A stretch of DNA of 64,000 bases from contig NZ_JABBKX010000010.1 of the NCBI RefSeq assembly GCF_012927745.1, positions 94,856-158,855 on the forward strand. Reading direction: 5' to 3'. Positions 35,947 through 45,869 of this stretch are shown here, piece by piece. Source of the stretch: Neoroseomonas marina. GTDB lineage: Bacteria; Pseudomonadota; Alphaproteobacteria; Acetobacterales; Acetobacteraceae. The first letter of the stretch is position 1. Each line of letters starts with the position of its first letter. A program made the translations under genes and the position numbers. The notes under the pieces are model-generated. The model searched no databases, had not been told where the DNA came from, and was given only the letters and a program-made list of their open reading frames with translations.

Positions 35947-36831
35947 TCAGCGGATGTAGCGCCAGCGGAAGCGGTCTCCGTTCGCCTCGATGCGACCAAC
36001 CGTGGGGTTCGGGAAGTGGATCGGAAGGATCTGCGCATCGGTGCCGGCCACCTGGCCGAAGAAGGTGCGGCGGCTGGCTTCCGCCTCGGCGGCATCCCAG
36101 CAGAAGACCGTGGACCAGTCCGGCTGATGGACCTGCAGGGCGTGGTGCATCAGGTCCCCCGTCACGACGGCATGCTGCCCGCCGCTGCGGATGTGCACGC
36201 AGCAATGGCAGGGCGAATGGCCTGGCGTCGGCTGGATGGTGATGCGGTCGTCGAGCTGGAAGTCGTCGTCGACCAGCAGCGCCTGGCCGGCCTCGACGAT
36301 CGGTTCGCAGTTGAAGCGGTGGACGTTGCCGCCGCCGCCGGGGCGCTCGATGCCGGCCTTGGTCGTTTCCGCCCACGCCGCATATTCGCGCTTGTGGAAG
36401 ACGTATTTCGCGTTCGGGAAGGTCGGCACCCAACGGCCGTCGCGCAGCACCGTGTTCCATCCCGAATGGTCGATGTGCAGGTGGGTGCAGAAAACGTAGT
36501 CGATGTCCTCGAAGGACAGGCCCTCGGCCTTTAGCCCGTCGAGCCAGGGCTGCTTCGGGAAGTCCATCGGCGCTGGCCAGCCCTTGTCCTCCCCGGTGCA
36601 GGTATCGACGAGGATGGTGTGGTGCGGGGTGCGCACGACATAGGTCTGGTAGGTGATGACCATCTTGCCGGAAGCCGGATCGTAGGTCTCCGGCTCGACC
36701 TCCTTCAGGCGTTCGGCGAGCAGGTCGGGCGCCGCGGCAGCCTTGGGGAACATGGCCTCGGGCGCGCGCCAGGGGCCGTCACGCTCGATGATGCTGGTGA
36801 TGGTGACGTCGCCAATCGTCAGCTTGCGCAT
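35947..36831 (-). CDS. Metallo-beta-lactamase-fold hydrolase
   Basis: A 294-residue protein with the zinc motif THLHIDH (His117, His119, Asp121, His122), a further ligand in PTPGHSPCH, and GDLMHH. The family includes lactonases and thioesterase-like hydrolases. ATG 36831 gives the usual MRKLTIGDVTI start; an upstream ATG at 36861 overlaps the Bug stop and would add 10 polar residues. Its role in the cluster may be hydrolysis of a lactone or ester. Confidence 0.88.
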   Translation of the reverse strand: MRKLTIGDVTITSIIERDGPWRAPEAMFPKAAAAPDLLAERLKEVEPETYDPASGKMVITYQTYVVRTPHHTILVDTCTGEDKGWPAPMDFPKQPWLDGLKAEGLSFEDIDYVFCTHLHIDHSGWNTVLRDGRWVPTFPNAKYVFHKREYAAWAETTKAGIERPGGGGNVHRFNCEPIVEAGQALLVDDDFQLDDRITIQPTPGHSPCHCCVHIRSGGQHAVVTGDLMHHALQVHQPDWSTVFCWDAAEAEASRRTFFGQVAGTDAQILPIHFPNPTVGRIEANGDRFRWRYIR

Positions 36832-36857
36832 GGTCCGTCCTGTCGTCGGTCTATCGG

Positions 36858-37838
36858 TCATTCGGCGCGGATGCCGGCCTCGGCGGCGACGCGCTGCCAG
36901 GTCGGCACGTCTTCCGCGAGGCGGGCTGCGAGGATGTCGGGCGCGCTCATCAGCGGCTCTGCGCCGAGGGTGGCGAAGCGCGCCCGGAAATCGGGGTCGG
37001 TGGCGAGCTGGGCGAGTTCCGCCGAAAGCCGCGCCAGGACCGGTGCGGGCAGGCCGCGTGGCGCGGCGATGGCGAACCAGTTCGGCGCGACATAACCCGG
37101 CACGATCTCGATCGCCGCCGGAACCTGGGGCAGTGCGGGAATGCGCTGCGTCGTGGTGACCGCGAGGATGCGCGCCCGGCCTTCCCTCGCATGGCCGAGA
37201 GTTTCGACCGTGCTCGCGAAGACGAGGTCGACATCGCCGGCATAGAGCGCGTTCATCGCCTGCGCCGCCCCACGATAGGGCACATGCACCAGGTCGAGCC
37301 GCGCCGTGGCGGCGAGCAGAGCGCCCGAGAGATGGTTCGAAGAACCGATGCCGGAGGTTCCATAGGTCACGCTGCCGGGCTTGGCGCGGGCTTCGGCGAG
37401 CATGTCCTGCAGCGTCGCGAAGCGATGATTGGCGCGCACGGCGATCGTCGTCGCGATCTCGGCGACCAGGGATACGGGCGTCAGGTCCGTCCGCGGGTCG
37501 AAGTTGAGAGTCGCGTAGATGGCCGGCAGGATGGCGAGGGAGGAGGAGGTGAGGACGAGCGCATAGCCGTCCGGCGCGGACTGCACGACCGAGCGCAGGC
37601 CGATCGATCCGCCGGCGCCGGCGCGATTGTCGATGATGAAGGGCTGGCCGAGCCGTTCGCGCAGTCTTTCGCTGACCAACCGGCCGACGGTATCGATCGG
37701 GCCGCCGGGCGCGAAGGGGATGACGATACGGACGGGCCGGCCTGGCCAGGCTTCCTGGGACATGGCGAGGGACGGCGCGGCGAGTGCGGCCGCCAGGGCC
37801 GCAAGGCCGCGCCGGCGCAGCGGCGCCGTCATCGTCAT
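36858..37838 (-). CDS. Bug-family (TctC-like) solute-binding protein
   Basis: A 326-residue exported protein. ATG 37838 follows GGAGGA and gives a good signal (APLRRRGLAALAAALAAPSLAMS). Motifs: VRIVIPFAPGGPIDTVGR, DNRAGAGGSIGLR and HVPYRGA. It sits in a minus-strand run between an EamA permease and an MBL hydrolase. No TctA/TctB are adjacent. Confidence 0.92.
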   Translation of the reverse strand: MTMTAPLRRRGLAALAAALAAPSLAMSQEAWPGRPVRIVIPFAPGGPIDTVGRLVSERLRERLGQPFIIDNRAGAGGSIGLRSVVQSAPDGYALVLTSSSLAILPAIYATLNFDPRTDLTPVSLVAEIATTIAVRANHRFATLQDMLAEARAKPGSVTYGTSGIGSSNHLSGALLAATARLDLVHVPYRGAAQAMNALYAGDVDLVFASTVETLGHAREGRARILAVTTTQRIPALPQVPAAIEIVPGYVAPNWFAIAAPRGLPAPVLARLSAELAQLATDPDFRARFATLGAEPLMSAPDILAARLAEDVPTWQRVAAEAGIRAE

Positions 37839-37914
37839 GCATTCCTCCACGGCACCATTCCCGGGCACCTTCGCGGCAACGATCCGACGGACCGGCCGCG
37901 GGCGCAAGCCGGGG

Positions 37915-38799
37915 TCAGCGCGCCCTTGCTTCGCGCCGGGCGATCCAGGTGGTGGCGGTGAAGATGACGGCCGCGCCGGCGAAGGTCCACGCCGAGGGAA
38001 TCTCGGAGAAGACGATCCAGCCGAGGGTCGAGGCCCAGATCATGTCGACGAACTTGATCGGCTGCGTGGCCGAAATGTCGGCGATCCGGAAGGCCTCGGT
38101 CAGGCACCAATGTCCTGCGCTCCCGAGAAGGCCGGTCATCAGGAACCAGCCGAGTTGCGTCGCGCTCGGCCACGTCCAGCCGGGGATGGCGAACGGCAGG
38201 GTGAAGGCGGCGACGGTGAGCGCCTGCCAGGCGACGATCACTTCCGGCCGGTCGCGCCGTGTCAGGGCCTTGGTGATGAGGAAGGAGGCCGCGAAGAGCG
38301 GTGCCGAGGACAGCATCACCAGCGACCAGAAGCCGCTGCCCGTGCCGGTGAACTTCGGCGCCACGATCACGAGCACCCCGAGAAAGCCGATACCGGCCGC
38401 GACCCAGCGCGCGCGGACCATGGGCTCGCCGAGGAAGATGACCGCGCCGGCCATGATGAAGATGGGGCCGGTGAAGCCGATCGCCGTCATGTCGGCCAGC
38501 GGCACATGCGGCAGCGCCCAGAACCAGAGCAGCAGACCCGCGGTGTGGATGGCGCCGCGCCAGCCTTGGCCCTTCAGGTCATGCGGCAGCCAGGCCGTGA
38601 GGCCGGTGCGCAGCATGAACGGGACCAGCACCAGCAGCCCCGCGAAGTAGCGCAGGAACTGTGTCTGGAACGGGTCGAGCTCCATCGCGAGTCCGCGCGC
38701 GATGGTGTTCAGGAGGCAAAACTGGAAACCGGCGGCGGCCATCCAAGCCATGCCGCGCAGCGTGGCGGCGCGCGTCGGGCGCCCCGGCGGCAGTGTCAC
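37915..38799 (-). CDS. EamA/DMT-family permease
   Basis: A 294-residue protein with ten predicted membrane helices in two EamA repeats (helices 1-5 and 6-10). The end of the first repeat reads GEPMVRARWVAAGIGFLGVLVIVAPK, a typical DMT pattern. Substrates are metabolites such as amino acids or nucleotide-like compounds, unknown here. Its start overlaps the preceding hydrolase stop by 4 bp (ATGA), indicating coupling. Confidence 0.9.
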   Translation of the reverse strand: MTLPPGRPTRAATLRGMAWMAAAGFQFCLLNTIARGLAMELDPFQTQFLRYFAGLLVLVPFMLRTGLTAWLPHDLKGQGWRGAIHTAGLLLWFWALPHVPLADMTAIGFTGPIFIMAGAVIFLGEPMVRARWVAAGIGFLGVLVIVAPKFTGTGSGFWSLVMLSSAPLFAASFLITKALTRRDRPEVIVAWQALTVAAFTLPFAIPGWTWPSATQLGWFLMTGLLGSAGHWCLTEAFRIADISATQPIKFVDMIWASTLGWIVFSEIPSAWTFAGAAVIFTATTWIARREARAR

Positions 38800-39686
38800 G
38801 CCGCGGCCGCGTCACGAGCCAGGACGCGGGCGAGGGCGCTGTTGAACGCGTCGGCTGCCTCATAGGCCACCCAATGGCCGGCGCCGGGGATCTTCTCGGT
38901 GCGCGATCCGGGGCGCATCTCGTGCACCAGGTCGAGGCGCAACTGCACATGGGGGCGGGCGATCGCGTCCTGTTCGCCGTAGATCGCGCCAAGCGGCGCG
39001 CGGCTGCGCAGGATGGCCTGCTTGAGGGAGTCGGTGTTCGCCCAGCCACGGCTCTTGAAGCGGGCCCGGCGGGTGTGGAGGTCCTGCATGGCCAGTGCGA
39101 CCTCATCGATACGGGTCGCGTCGGCGAACATCAGCTCGGCCAGGTTGTGCCGGTTCGCATCGTCGCGGGCGGCGCCTTCGAGGTGGCGCACCTTCACGAG
39201 CTCCGTCGGGCTGCGCGTGAAGCCGAGGGCGCCGGCGCCGACGATCGTGAGCGACCGGCAGCCCTCGTGGTCTTGCGCGGCGAGGTGGCCCGAACAGAGT
39301 GCACCGAACGAGAAGCCGACCAGGTCATAGCTCCGGCCGCCGAGCAGGAGGCGAAGCCCGTCCCGCAGCAAGGCGCCGATGCCGTCCGGTGAAGCCTGGC
39401 CTGGCGGCATGTCGCTGTCGCCGAGGCCAGGGAGGTCGGGGCACAACACCATGTGGCCCGTGGCCAGGACCGGGATATTGCGCAGCCAGTGCCGCCAGGA
39501 TCCCGACCCGCCATGCAACAGGACGATCGGCTGGCCCTCGCCCCATGCCCGCCAGACCATGGAACCGGTACCGCAGGGCGTTTCGGCCCGCCGGGCCTGC
39601 TCGGCGACCGCCCGGAGGACGGGATGCGGCTCCTCGCGCCCCGAATTCGCGCTCCAGGTCCCGAAGCCCATGCGTTCCTCATCCAT
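38796..39686 (-). CDS. Alpha/beta-fold hydrolase
   Basis: A 296-residue hydrolase. VLLHGGSGSW is the oxyanion loop, the nucleophile is in GFSFGA (S126), and the histidine is in GAGHW near residue 269. Resembles C-C bond or ester hydrolases of aromatic and cyclic acid catabolism, but the substrate is unknown. First gene of the minus-strand catabolic run; coupled to the EamA gene by a 4-bp overlap. Confidence 0.88.
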   Translation of the reverse strand: MDEERMGFGTWSANSGREEPHPVLRAVAEQARRAETPCGTGSMVWRAWGEGQPIVLLHGGSGSWRHWLRNIPVLATGHMVLCPDLPGLGDSDMPPGQASPDGIGALLRDGLRLLLGGRSYDLVGFSFGALCSGHLAAQDHEGCRSLTIVGAGALGFTRSPTELVKVRHLEGAARDDANRHNLAELMFADATRIDEVALAMQDLHTRRARFKSRGWANTDSLKQAILRSRAPLGAIYGEQDAIARPHVQLRLDLVHEMRPGSRTEKIPGAGHWVAYEAADAFNSALARVLARDAAAA

Positions 39687-39743
39687 TCCGCCGTGCGTGC
39701 CGCCATCCTAGGCGAGCGCAGCGCGGGGTCCAGACGGCAGGGG

Positions 39744-42641
39744 CTAAGCGGCCTCGATCCGTTGCAGGGCGGGACCAATCGACATGTCAGCGACGCCCAG
39801 CCGACGTTCGAGCTCGGGCAGGGTTGAGCGGGCAATGGCAATGACGTTCGCCTGGAGCTCGGCGGCCGCGTCGCCGCCACGCGCCGCCTTCTGCAGAATC
39901 TCCGCCTCGAGCGCGAGGCGGGCGGCACCGAGGGTGCGTGCCGCACCGACAAGGCGATGGGCCGCATGTTCGACATGGGCCGCGTCGCTGCGTTCGCCGG
40001 GTGACGCATTCGCCAGCAGCGCCAGCGCCCTGCGCAGCTCGCCGACGAACTCGGCGAGGATGCCATGCGCGGCGTGCCCCAGCTCGCGTTCCAGGACGTC
40101 CAGGGCCGACGGGTCGAGGATAGGAGCGTCCGGACGCTCCGGCTGCGCGTCGGCCTGGGTCGTTCGGGACGGCATGTCGTGCATCAGCTGCAGAAGGGCG
40201 GTGCGGTCGAGCGGCTTCGACAGGTGCGCGTCCATGCCCGCGCGGCGCGTCGCCTCGATCTGTTCGGGCAGTGCGGACGCCGTCAGCGCGACGATCGGCA
40301 CTTCGGAGGCGGGCTTCTCCATCGCACGGATCCGCCGCGTCGTCTCGAAGCCATCGACCTGCGGCATCTGCAAGTCCATCAGGACGACATCGAAGGTTTC
40401 CTGACTCAAGGCGAGCAGCGCGGCGGCGCCGTCCTCGACGACCGTCACGCGGTGGCCGGCCGATTCCAGCATGGCCTTCGCGATCTGCCGATTTGCGGCC
40501 ACATCGTCGACAACGAGGACACGGCGGGACACCACGTCCTTCGGGTCCAGGTCCGGCAAGCGCGTCTCGCTGCGGATGTCTTCGGGGCGCGCCGCTTCGA
40601 GTGGAACTTCCAGCCAGAAGAGAGCGCCGCCCGCCGCCGGCGATTCGCAGCCGACGCTCCCGCCCATCAGTGCCGCGAGCCGGGCCGAGATCGCGAGGCC
40701 GAGGCCCGTGCCCTGCGCCTCGGGCCCGGCGTTGGGCGTCAACTGAACGAAATCCTCGAAAAGAAGGTGCTGCTTGTCCTTGGGAATGCCTGGCCCGGTG
40801 TCGGCAACCTCGATGCGCATGCGGGAATCGGGTGTGGCCATCACTCGTAGATCGACGCGGCCGCCTACCGGCGTGAACTTCACGGCATTGGACAGCAGGT
40901 TCAGCAGCAACTGACGCATGCGGAGCGGATCGAGGCGGGCCGCCATCGGCAGCGTCGGATCGACATGGAGCGTGAAGGCGAGAGCCTTCCGCACGATCTC
41001 GGGTTCGAGCAGCGTCGCACAGCCATTGAGCAGGCGCCGCAGGTCGACCGCTTCGGGCGCGAGGTCGAGGCGTCCAGCCTCGATCTTCGAGAGATCCAGC
41101 AGGCCATTCACCAGGTCCAGGAGATGGCGGCCGGCCTCGCGCAGCGTGTTGACCTGTTCGCGCTGCTCCGGCGTCAGGCGGGGATCATGCAGTAGGACCT
41201 GGGCGAAGCCGAGCACGCCGTTGAGCGGCGTCCGCAGCTCATGGGACACGCGGGCGAGGAAGCGCGTCTTCGCCTCGCCGGCGGCGGCCGCGGCGTCGCG
41301 TGCCGCGGCAAGGTCCTGCATGGCGCGCTTCAGCGCCGTGATGTCGGTCCGAATGCCGACCGTGCCGCCATCCGGTGTCCGGCGTTCCGTGATCAGGACC
41401 CAGCGGCTATCCGGGAGGAGCCGTTCCATCGGCGGCTGGTTGCCCAGGTGGAAGATCTTGCTGGCGGCGACGAAGGCTTCGATGTCGTCGCCCGCCTGGG
41501 GATACTGACCGACGCGGAAGCCCTCCCGCATGATGTCCTCGAAACGGGCCCCGGGTTTGATGAATGCCGCACTGAGTCGGTAGAAGTCGAGGTAACGGCT
41601 GTTGCAGGCGACGAGACGGTCATCGCCGTCGAACATGACGAAGCCATCGGACATGGCTTCCAGCGCGTTTTCCAGCGTCTGCCGCGCACGGGCGCGTTCC
41701 GCCTCCGCCTTATCGCGCTGACGTAGGATCAGCATCAGCGCGATCGCGATGAGGATGACGACGGCGCCGAGCATGCTCGAGATGGACAGCGCGCGAATGC
41801 GATCCTGGTCCCAGCCCGACATGGCGGCGTCGACATCGAAGCTCGTCGTGATGACCAGCGTCGCGTAGAGCGCGGGCCGCGCGACTGCGAAGACCAGCGC
41901 GGCATCGAAGCGGCTGTTGGCAACCCGCACCGGCGCCGCCGGGCCAACCGGGATCGACGGCCGACCGATATTCTGCCCGATGCGCAGTTCGTCGTGCGGG
42001 ACCGATGCCAGGAGCGTGCCGTCGTCGCGTTCGAGCGTGGTACGGATGCCCGGCCGTTCGCCAGCCGCGGAGAGCAGGGTCCGCACCGATGGCACCGGGA
42101 CTTCGGCCACGGCGAGCACCGGACCGACGCCGGCGACCACGATGTTCCGGGCGAAGAAGAGCGTCCATTCGCCCGTGCTCGGATTTTGGACAGGCCCACC
42201 GATGGACAACCCGCCGCTTGTCGCCGCGAGGTCGGAGAAGCCCGTGTCGACCGGCAGCGGCAGGCGACGCCGGCGCGACACCGGCAGGGCCGTCGCGATG
42301 GGCAGGCCACTCGGGCCGAGCAGGAGGATGTCCCGGTAGGTGAAGTTCTGGTTGATCAGCTGACGCAGGACGCGGTTGAGGGAATTCACGTCCATCCGGT
42401 CATTCATCGCAAAGGGCGCCACCATCGCCGGCAGGCCGGCGAGCATGGCGTCGATCTGGACGAAGGCACGGTTGATCGACGCCTCGGTCGCGATGCTGAC
42501 GCGCTCGACCGTTTCCTCCGCCGCCCGGACCTGCGCGTCCCGGGCCCGCCCGATGATCGTGAGGGTCACGACCGTCTGCGCCACCAGCAGCACGACGGCG
42601 CCGAGAAGAATGGCGCGACGGAGGAAGCGCGTGTTCTGCAT
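39744..42641 (-). CDS. Hybrid sensor histidine kinase with PAS, receiver and Hpt domains
   Basis: A 965-residue inner-membrane kinase starting at 42641, whose A overlaps the stop of the DctP-like gene. Order: helix ~11-31, periplasmic sensor ~32-285, helix ~287-306, PAS ~322-435, HisKA with H467 in SHELRTP, HATPase with N585, DTGPGIP (614-620) and GTGLGL (644-649), receiver with D756 and K809, and a C-terminal Hpt with H895. It can run a His-Asp-His phosphorelay. No DNA-binding response regulator is in the window, so the output partner lies elsewhere. Probably senses the ligand of the coupled binding protein. Confidence 0.93.
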   Translation of the reverse strand: MQNTRFLRRAILLGAVVLLVAQTVVTLTIIGRARDAQVRAAEETVERVSIATEASINRAFVQIDAMLAGLPAMVAPFAMNDRMDVNSLNRVLRQLINQNFTYRDILLLGPSGLPIATALPVSRRRRLPLPVDTGFSDLAATSGGLSIGGPVQNPSTGEWTLFFARNIVVAGVGPVLAVAEVPVPSVRTLLSAAGERPGIRTTLERDDGTLLASVPHDELRIGQNIGRPSIPVGPAAPVRVANSRFDAALVFAVARPALYATLVITTSFDVDAAMSGWDQDRIRALSISSMLGAVVILIAIALMLILRQRDKAEAERARARQTLENALEAMSDGFVMFDGDDRLVACNSRYLDFYRLSAAFIKPGARFEDIMREGFRVGQYPQAGDDIEAFVAASKIFHLGNQPPMERLLPDSRWVLITERRTPDGGTVGIRTDITALKRAMQDLAAARDAAAAAGEAKTRFLARVSHELRTPLNGVLGFAQVLLHDPRLTPEQREQVNTLREAGRHLLDLVNGLLDLSKIEAGRLDLAPEAVDLRRLLNGCATLLEPEIVRKALAFTLHVDPTLPMAARLDPLRMRQLLLNLLSNAVKFTPVGGRVDLRVMATPDSRMRIEVADTGPGIPKDKQHLLFEDFVQLTPNAGPEAQGTGLGLAISARLAALMGGSVGCESPAAGGALFWLEVPLEAARPEDIRSETRLPDLDPKDVVSRRVLVVDDVAANRQIAKAMLESAGHRVTVVEDGAAALLALSQETFDVVLMDLQMPQVDGFETTRRIRAMEKPASEVPIVALTASALPEQIEATRRAGMDAHLSKPLDRTALLQLMHDMPSRTTQADAQPERPDAPILDPSALDVLERELGHAAHGILAEFVGELRRALALLANASPGERSDAAHVEHAAHRLVGAARTLGAARLALEAEILQKAARGGDAAAELQANVIAIARSTLPELERRLGVADMSIGPALQRIEAA

Positions 42642-43726
42642 CAGTCGTTGCGGGCGGTCACGCCGAGCGCTGGCGCCAGGCGGGTGTTCCAGGCGTCGAC
42701 ACAGGCTTCCCCGCAACGCCGCACCCATCCGGGCAGAACGCTTTCCGTCAGGAGGCGGAGGCGCCGTGCTTCGTCCGCTGCCGAGACAGGAACAAGCGTC
42801 ATGCTCCCGCGACGGCCGGTCGAGCACTGACCCTGTCCGGTGTTGCAGGCCAATCCTTCACCGGTCTCGACCTCGGCCGCCTGCCAGATCTCCTGCTCGA
42901 GCTTCCCGACCTCCTCCCGGATCAGCGTGCGGGCCCATTCCGGCAATGCCTGCCAGGCACCCCGGTTGGCCCCGAAGACCGAAAGGCCCCAGGTGATGGC
43001 CATGGCGTGGACGTGGGTGGTCACTTCATGCAGGCCGATGGAGTTTGCCGACAGCGTGCCGGTCACCGCGCATTCCACGACACCAGAGCGCAGGGCGGCA
43101 AGCGTTTCTCCGAAGGGGATCACCACGGGCATCGCCCCCAGGGCCGCGAACATTTCGGATTGTCCGACCGACGAGGTCCGGATCCGTCGTCCCGCAAGGT
43201 CCGCCAGCCCGCTGAAGGCGCTTTTGCAGAACACGACCTGAGCCGGGTAGGTGTAGATGCCGAGGAGCTCGACATCGTACCGCTCGGCCAGCAGGGCCTC
43301 GAGATGCGGGCGATACAGGGCGATGGTCCGGCGCAGTGCCGCCATGTCGGGGTTCACGACCGGCAGGTCCACGGCGTTGAACTCCGGCTCCTCCGTGCTG
43401 ACGACGGCAAGCAGCACGGTCCCGAAAGGAACGACGCCCAGGCGCATCAGGGCGAGCATTTCCTGGGCCCGAATGCCGCTTCGGTCGAAGGGGGCGATCT
43501 CCGCGCGCAGCCGCCCGCCCGAGACTTCCTGCAGGTGCTGTCGCCAGAATGGTTCCTCGTACCGCACGTACTGGCTGACATCCGCCAGGCCGCCCACGAT
43601 CTTGAGGCGGATCGGAGCGGCATCGCCCGTCGCCGCGGGCTGGGCACGTGGGGGCGCCGCCGGAACAGCCAGAAGCCCGGCGCCTAGCACCGCGGATGCG
43701 ATCCCGCGGATCACGGACCGGACCAT
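42641..43726 (-). CDS. DctP-like periplasmic binding protein coupled to a histidine kinase
   Basis: A 361-residue exported protein with a signal peptide (to ~residue 28), a strong GGAGGT site, and the DctP fold (SGLADLAGRRIRTSSVGQ, residues ~172-189, near the ligand Arg). Four cysteines near the C-terminus (C294, C301, C338, C342) could form two disulfides and are not usual for DctP. No TRAP membrane subunits are present; instead the stop overlaps the histidine kinase start by one base. It most likely serves as a sensory receptor for the kinase rather than in transport. Confidence 0.87.
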   Translation of the reverse strand: MVRSVIRGIASAVLGAGLLAVPAAPPRAQPAATGDAAPIRLKIVGGLADVSQYVRYEEPFWRQHLQEVSGGRLRAEIAPFDRSGIRAQEMLALMRLGVVPFGTVLLAVVSTEEPEFNAVDLPVVNPDMAALRRTIALYRPHLEALLAERYDVELLGIYTYPAQVVFCKSAFSGLADLAGRRIRTSSVGQSEMFAALGAMPVVIPFGETLAALRSGVVECAVTGTLSANSIGLHEVTTHVHAMAITWGLSVFGANRGAWQALPEWARTLIREEVGKLEQEIWQAAEVETGEGLACNTGQGQCSTGRRGSMTLVPVSAADEARRLRLLTESVLPGWVRRCGEACVDAWNTRLAPALGVTARND

Positions 43727-43896
43727 TCATACCTCCTGCCACGCGAGCCGAGTGCTGTTATTGCCACCACTGGGTGAAGCGTGTCACAGCTTTCCTTAAC
43801 GAAAGCGGGTCCGGCGGCGCGTCCCTGCGCTCATCTCGCGGAGAAGGGCTGCCTTCGACGTCCCGGGCTGGCACTACACAATCGAGACACCGCGCC

Positions 43897-44637
43897 ATGA
43901 CCACGCCCCGCACCGCCATCGCGAGCCACCGCGGCGGCGCCTTTCTGTGGCCCGAGAACAGCATGACCGCCTTCCGCGCGACCGCCGGTCTGGCGCTCGA
44001 GCAGGTGGAATGCGACGTCCATGCTTCCGCGGATGGCGATGCCGTGGTGATGCATGACGCAACCCTCGATCGGACGACGGATGGCAGCGGGCCAGTGGCA
44101 GCGCTTCCGACCTCGGCGGTGGCCCGTCTGCGGGTGAAGGGCTGCGCAGGTGGTAGGGTGCCTCTGCTGGCCGAGATGCTGGGGGTCTACCGCGGCACGG
44201 CCATCGCCCCGCGGATCGAGATCAAGGGCGATGCCGAGGGCCGGCCCTATCGTGGCTTGGTTCAGCGGGTCATGGCGGCGCTCGATCAAGCCGGTCAGCG
44301 GCGCACTGCCTGGGTCATCGCCTTCGACGCGAGGGTTGCGGCGGAAGCCCAGGCGGCGGGTGGGCTGGCCGGCGTTGCCTGGCTGATGGAAGGCAGGACC
44401 TACGCCTCGCTCGGCATCCGGGGGGCGGTCGCGGTCACCAAGGCCTACGGATTCCCGGAGATCGGCTTGCCGGAATCGGTGCTGGATGCCGAGGGCTGCG
44501 CGGCTTTCCAGGGCGCGGGCATCCGTGTCTCGGTCTGGGGGGCGAACCATGAGGCGTCGATCCGCCGGATGCTCGGCCTCGGCATCGAGTGCCTGACCAC
44601 GGACGACCCGCCACTCGCGATCGCCCTGCGGGGGTAG
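43897..44637 (+). CDS. Glycerophosphodiester phosphodiesterase
   Basis: A 246-residue enzyme of the UgpQ/GlpQ type without a signal peptide, so likely cytoplasmic. Key residues: HRGG (H11, R12), PENSMTAF (E20, N21), E38/D40 with H42, and H53 in [12 protein letters not shown]. It cleaves glycerophosphodiesters to glycerol 3-phosphate and an alcohol. It is divergent from the DctP/kinase pair and 59 bp upstream of ivd. Confidence 0.94.
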   Translation: MTTPRTAIASHRGGAFLWPENSMTAFRATAGLALEQVECDVHASADGDAVVMHDATLDRTTDGSGPVAALPTSAVARLRVKGCAGGRVPLLAEMLGVYRGTAIAPRIEIKGDAEGRPYRGLVQRVMAALDQAGQRRTAWVIAFDARVAAEAQAAGGLAGVAWLMEGRTYASLGIRGAVAVTKAYGFPEIGLPESVLDAEGCAAFQGAGIRVSVWGANHEASIRRMLGLGIECLTTDDPPLAIALRG

Positions 44638-44696
44638 CCTGCGAAGACGCTTGGCATGACGCGTCCCGGCGGCGATCCTGCGCGGGAGGAGGCGCC

Positions 44697-45869
44697 ATGT
44701 CCAAGAATCAGATCCCGACCCTCGACTTCGGCCTTGGCGACGAGGTCGACATGCTGCGCGACACGGTCCGCTCCTTCGCCTCCGAGCGGATCGCGCCCAT
44801 TGCCGCCGAGATCGACCGCACCGACGAGTTCCCCCGCCACCTGTGGCCCGAGATGGGCGCGCTGGGCCTGCACGGCATCACGGTCGAGGAAGAGTATGGC
44901 GGCGCGAACATGGGCTACGTCGCCCATTGCGTCGCGATGGAGGAGGTCAGCCGCGCCTCGGCCTCCGTCGGCCTCTCCTACGGGGCACATTCCAACCTCT
45001 GCGTGAACCAGATCCGCCGCAACGGCAGCGAGGAACAGAAGCGGCGCTACCTGCCGAAGCTGATCTCAGGTGAGCATCTCGGTGCGCTCGCAATGAGCGA
45101 GCCCGGGGCGGGCAGCGATGTCGTGTCCATGCGCCTGCGCGCGGACAAGCGCGGCGACCGCTACGTGCTGAACGGCACCAAGATGTGGATCACCAACGCG
45201 CATTACGCCGAGACCATGGTGGTCTATGCCAAGACGGACCTCGCGGCCGGCCCCAAGGGCATCACCGCCTTCATCGTCGAGCGCGACTTCAAGGGGTTCA
45301 GGCCGGCGCAGAAGCTCGACAAGCTCGGCATGCGCGGATCGCCCACCAGCGAACTCGTCTTCGAGGATTGCGAGGTGCCCGAGGAGAACGTGCTCGGGCA
45401 GGTCGGCGGCGGCGTGCGCGTGCTGATGTCGGGACTCGACTATGAGCGCGCGGTGCTGGCGGCGGGCCCGCTCGGCATCCTGCAGGCCTGCCTGGATCTT
45501 GTTGTGCCCTATGTCCATGAGCGCAAGCAGTTCGGCCAGGCGATCGGCGAGTTCCAGCTCATCCAGGCCAAGCTCGCGGACATGTACACGGTGCTGAACG
45601 CTTGCCGGGCCTATGTTTATGCTGTGGCGCGCGCCTGCGACCAGGGCAAGACGACGCGCAAGGACGCGGCCGGGGCGATCCTGTTCGCCGCCGAGGCCGC
45701 GACCAAGGCGGCGCTGGATGCGATCCAGATCCTCGGCGGCAATGGCTACATCAACGAGAATGCGCCGGGGCGGCTGTTGCGCGACGCCAAGCTCTACGAG
45801 ATCGGCGCCGGCACCAGCGAGATCCGCCGCATGCTGATCGGCCGCGAATTGTTCAGGGAAACCGCGTGA
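44697..45869 (+). CDS. ivd: Isovaleryl-CoA dehydrogenase
   Basis: A 390-residue acyl-CoA dehydrogenase. ATG 44697 follows GGGAGGAGG. The catalytic glutamate is E250 in [13 protein letters not shown], the position used by isovaleryl-CoA dehydrogenases rather than the C-terminal Glu of other ACADs. It converts isovaleryl-CoA to 3-methylcrotonyl-CoA in leucine breakdown. The next gene, mccB, starts in a GTGA overlap with its stop. Confidence 0.95.
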   Translation: MSKNQIPTLDFGLGDEVDMLRDTVRSFASERIAPIAAEIDRTDEFPRHLWPEMGALGLHGITVEEEYGGANMGYVAHCVAMEEVSRASASVGLSYGAHSNLCVNQIRRNGSEEQKRRYLPKLISGEHLGALAMSEPGAGSDVVSMRLRADKRGDRYVLNGTKMWITNAHYAETMVVYAKTDLAAGPKGITAFIVERDFKGFRPAQKLDKLGMRGSPTSELVFEDCEVPEENVLGQVGGGVRVLMSGLDYERAVLAAGPLGILQACLDLVVPYVHERKQFGQAIGEFQLIQAKLADMYTVLNACRAYVYAVARACDQGKTTRKDAAGAILFAAEAATKAALDAIQILGGNGYINENAPGRLLRDAKLYEIGAGTSEIRRMLIGRELFRETA

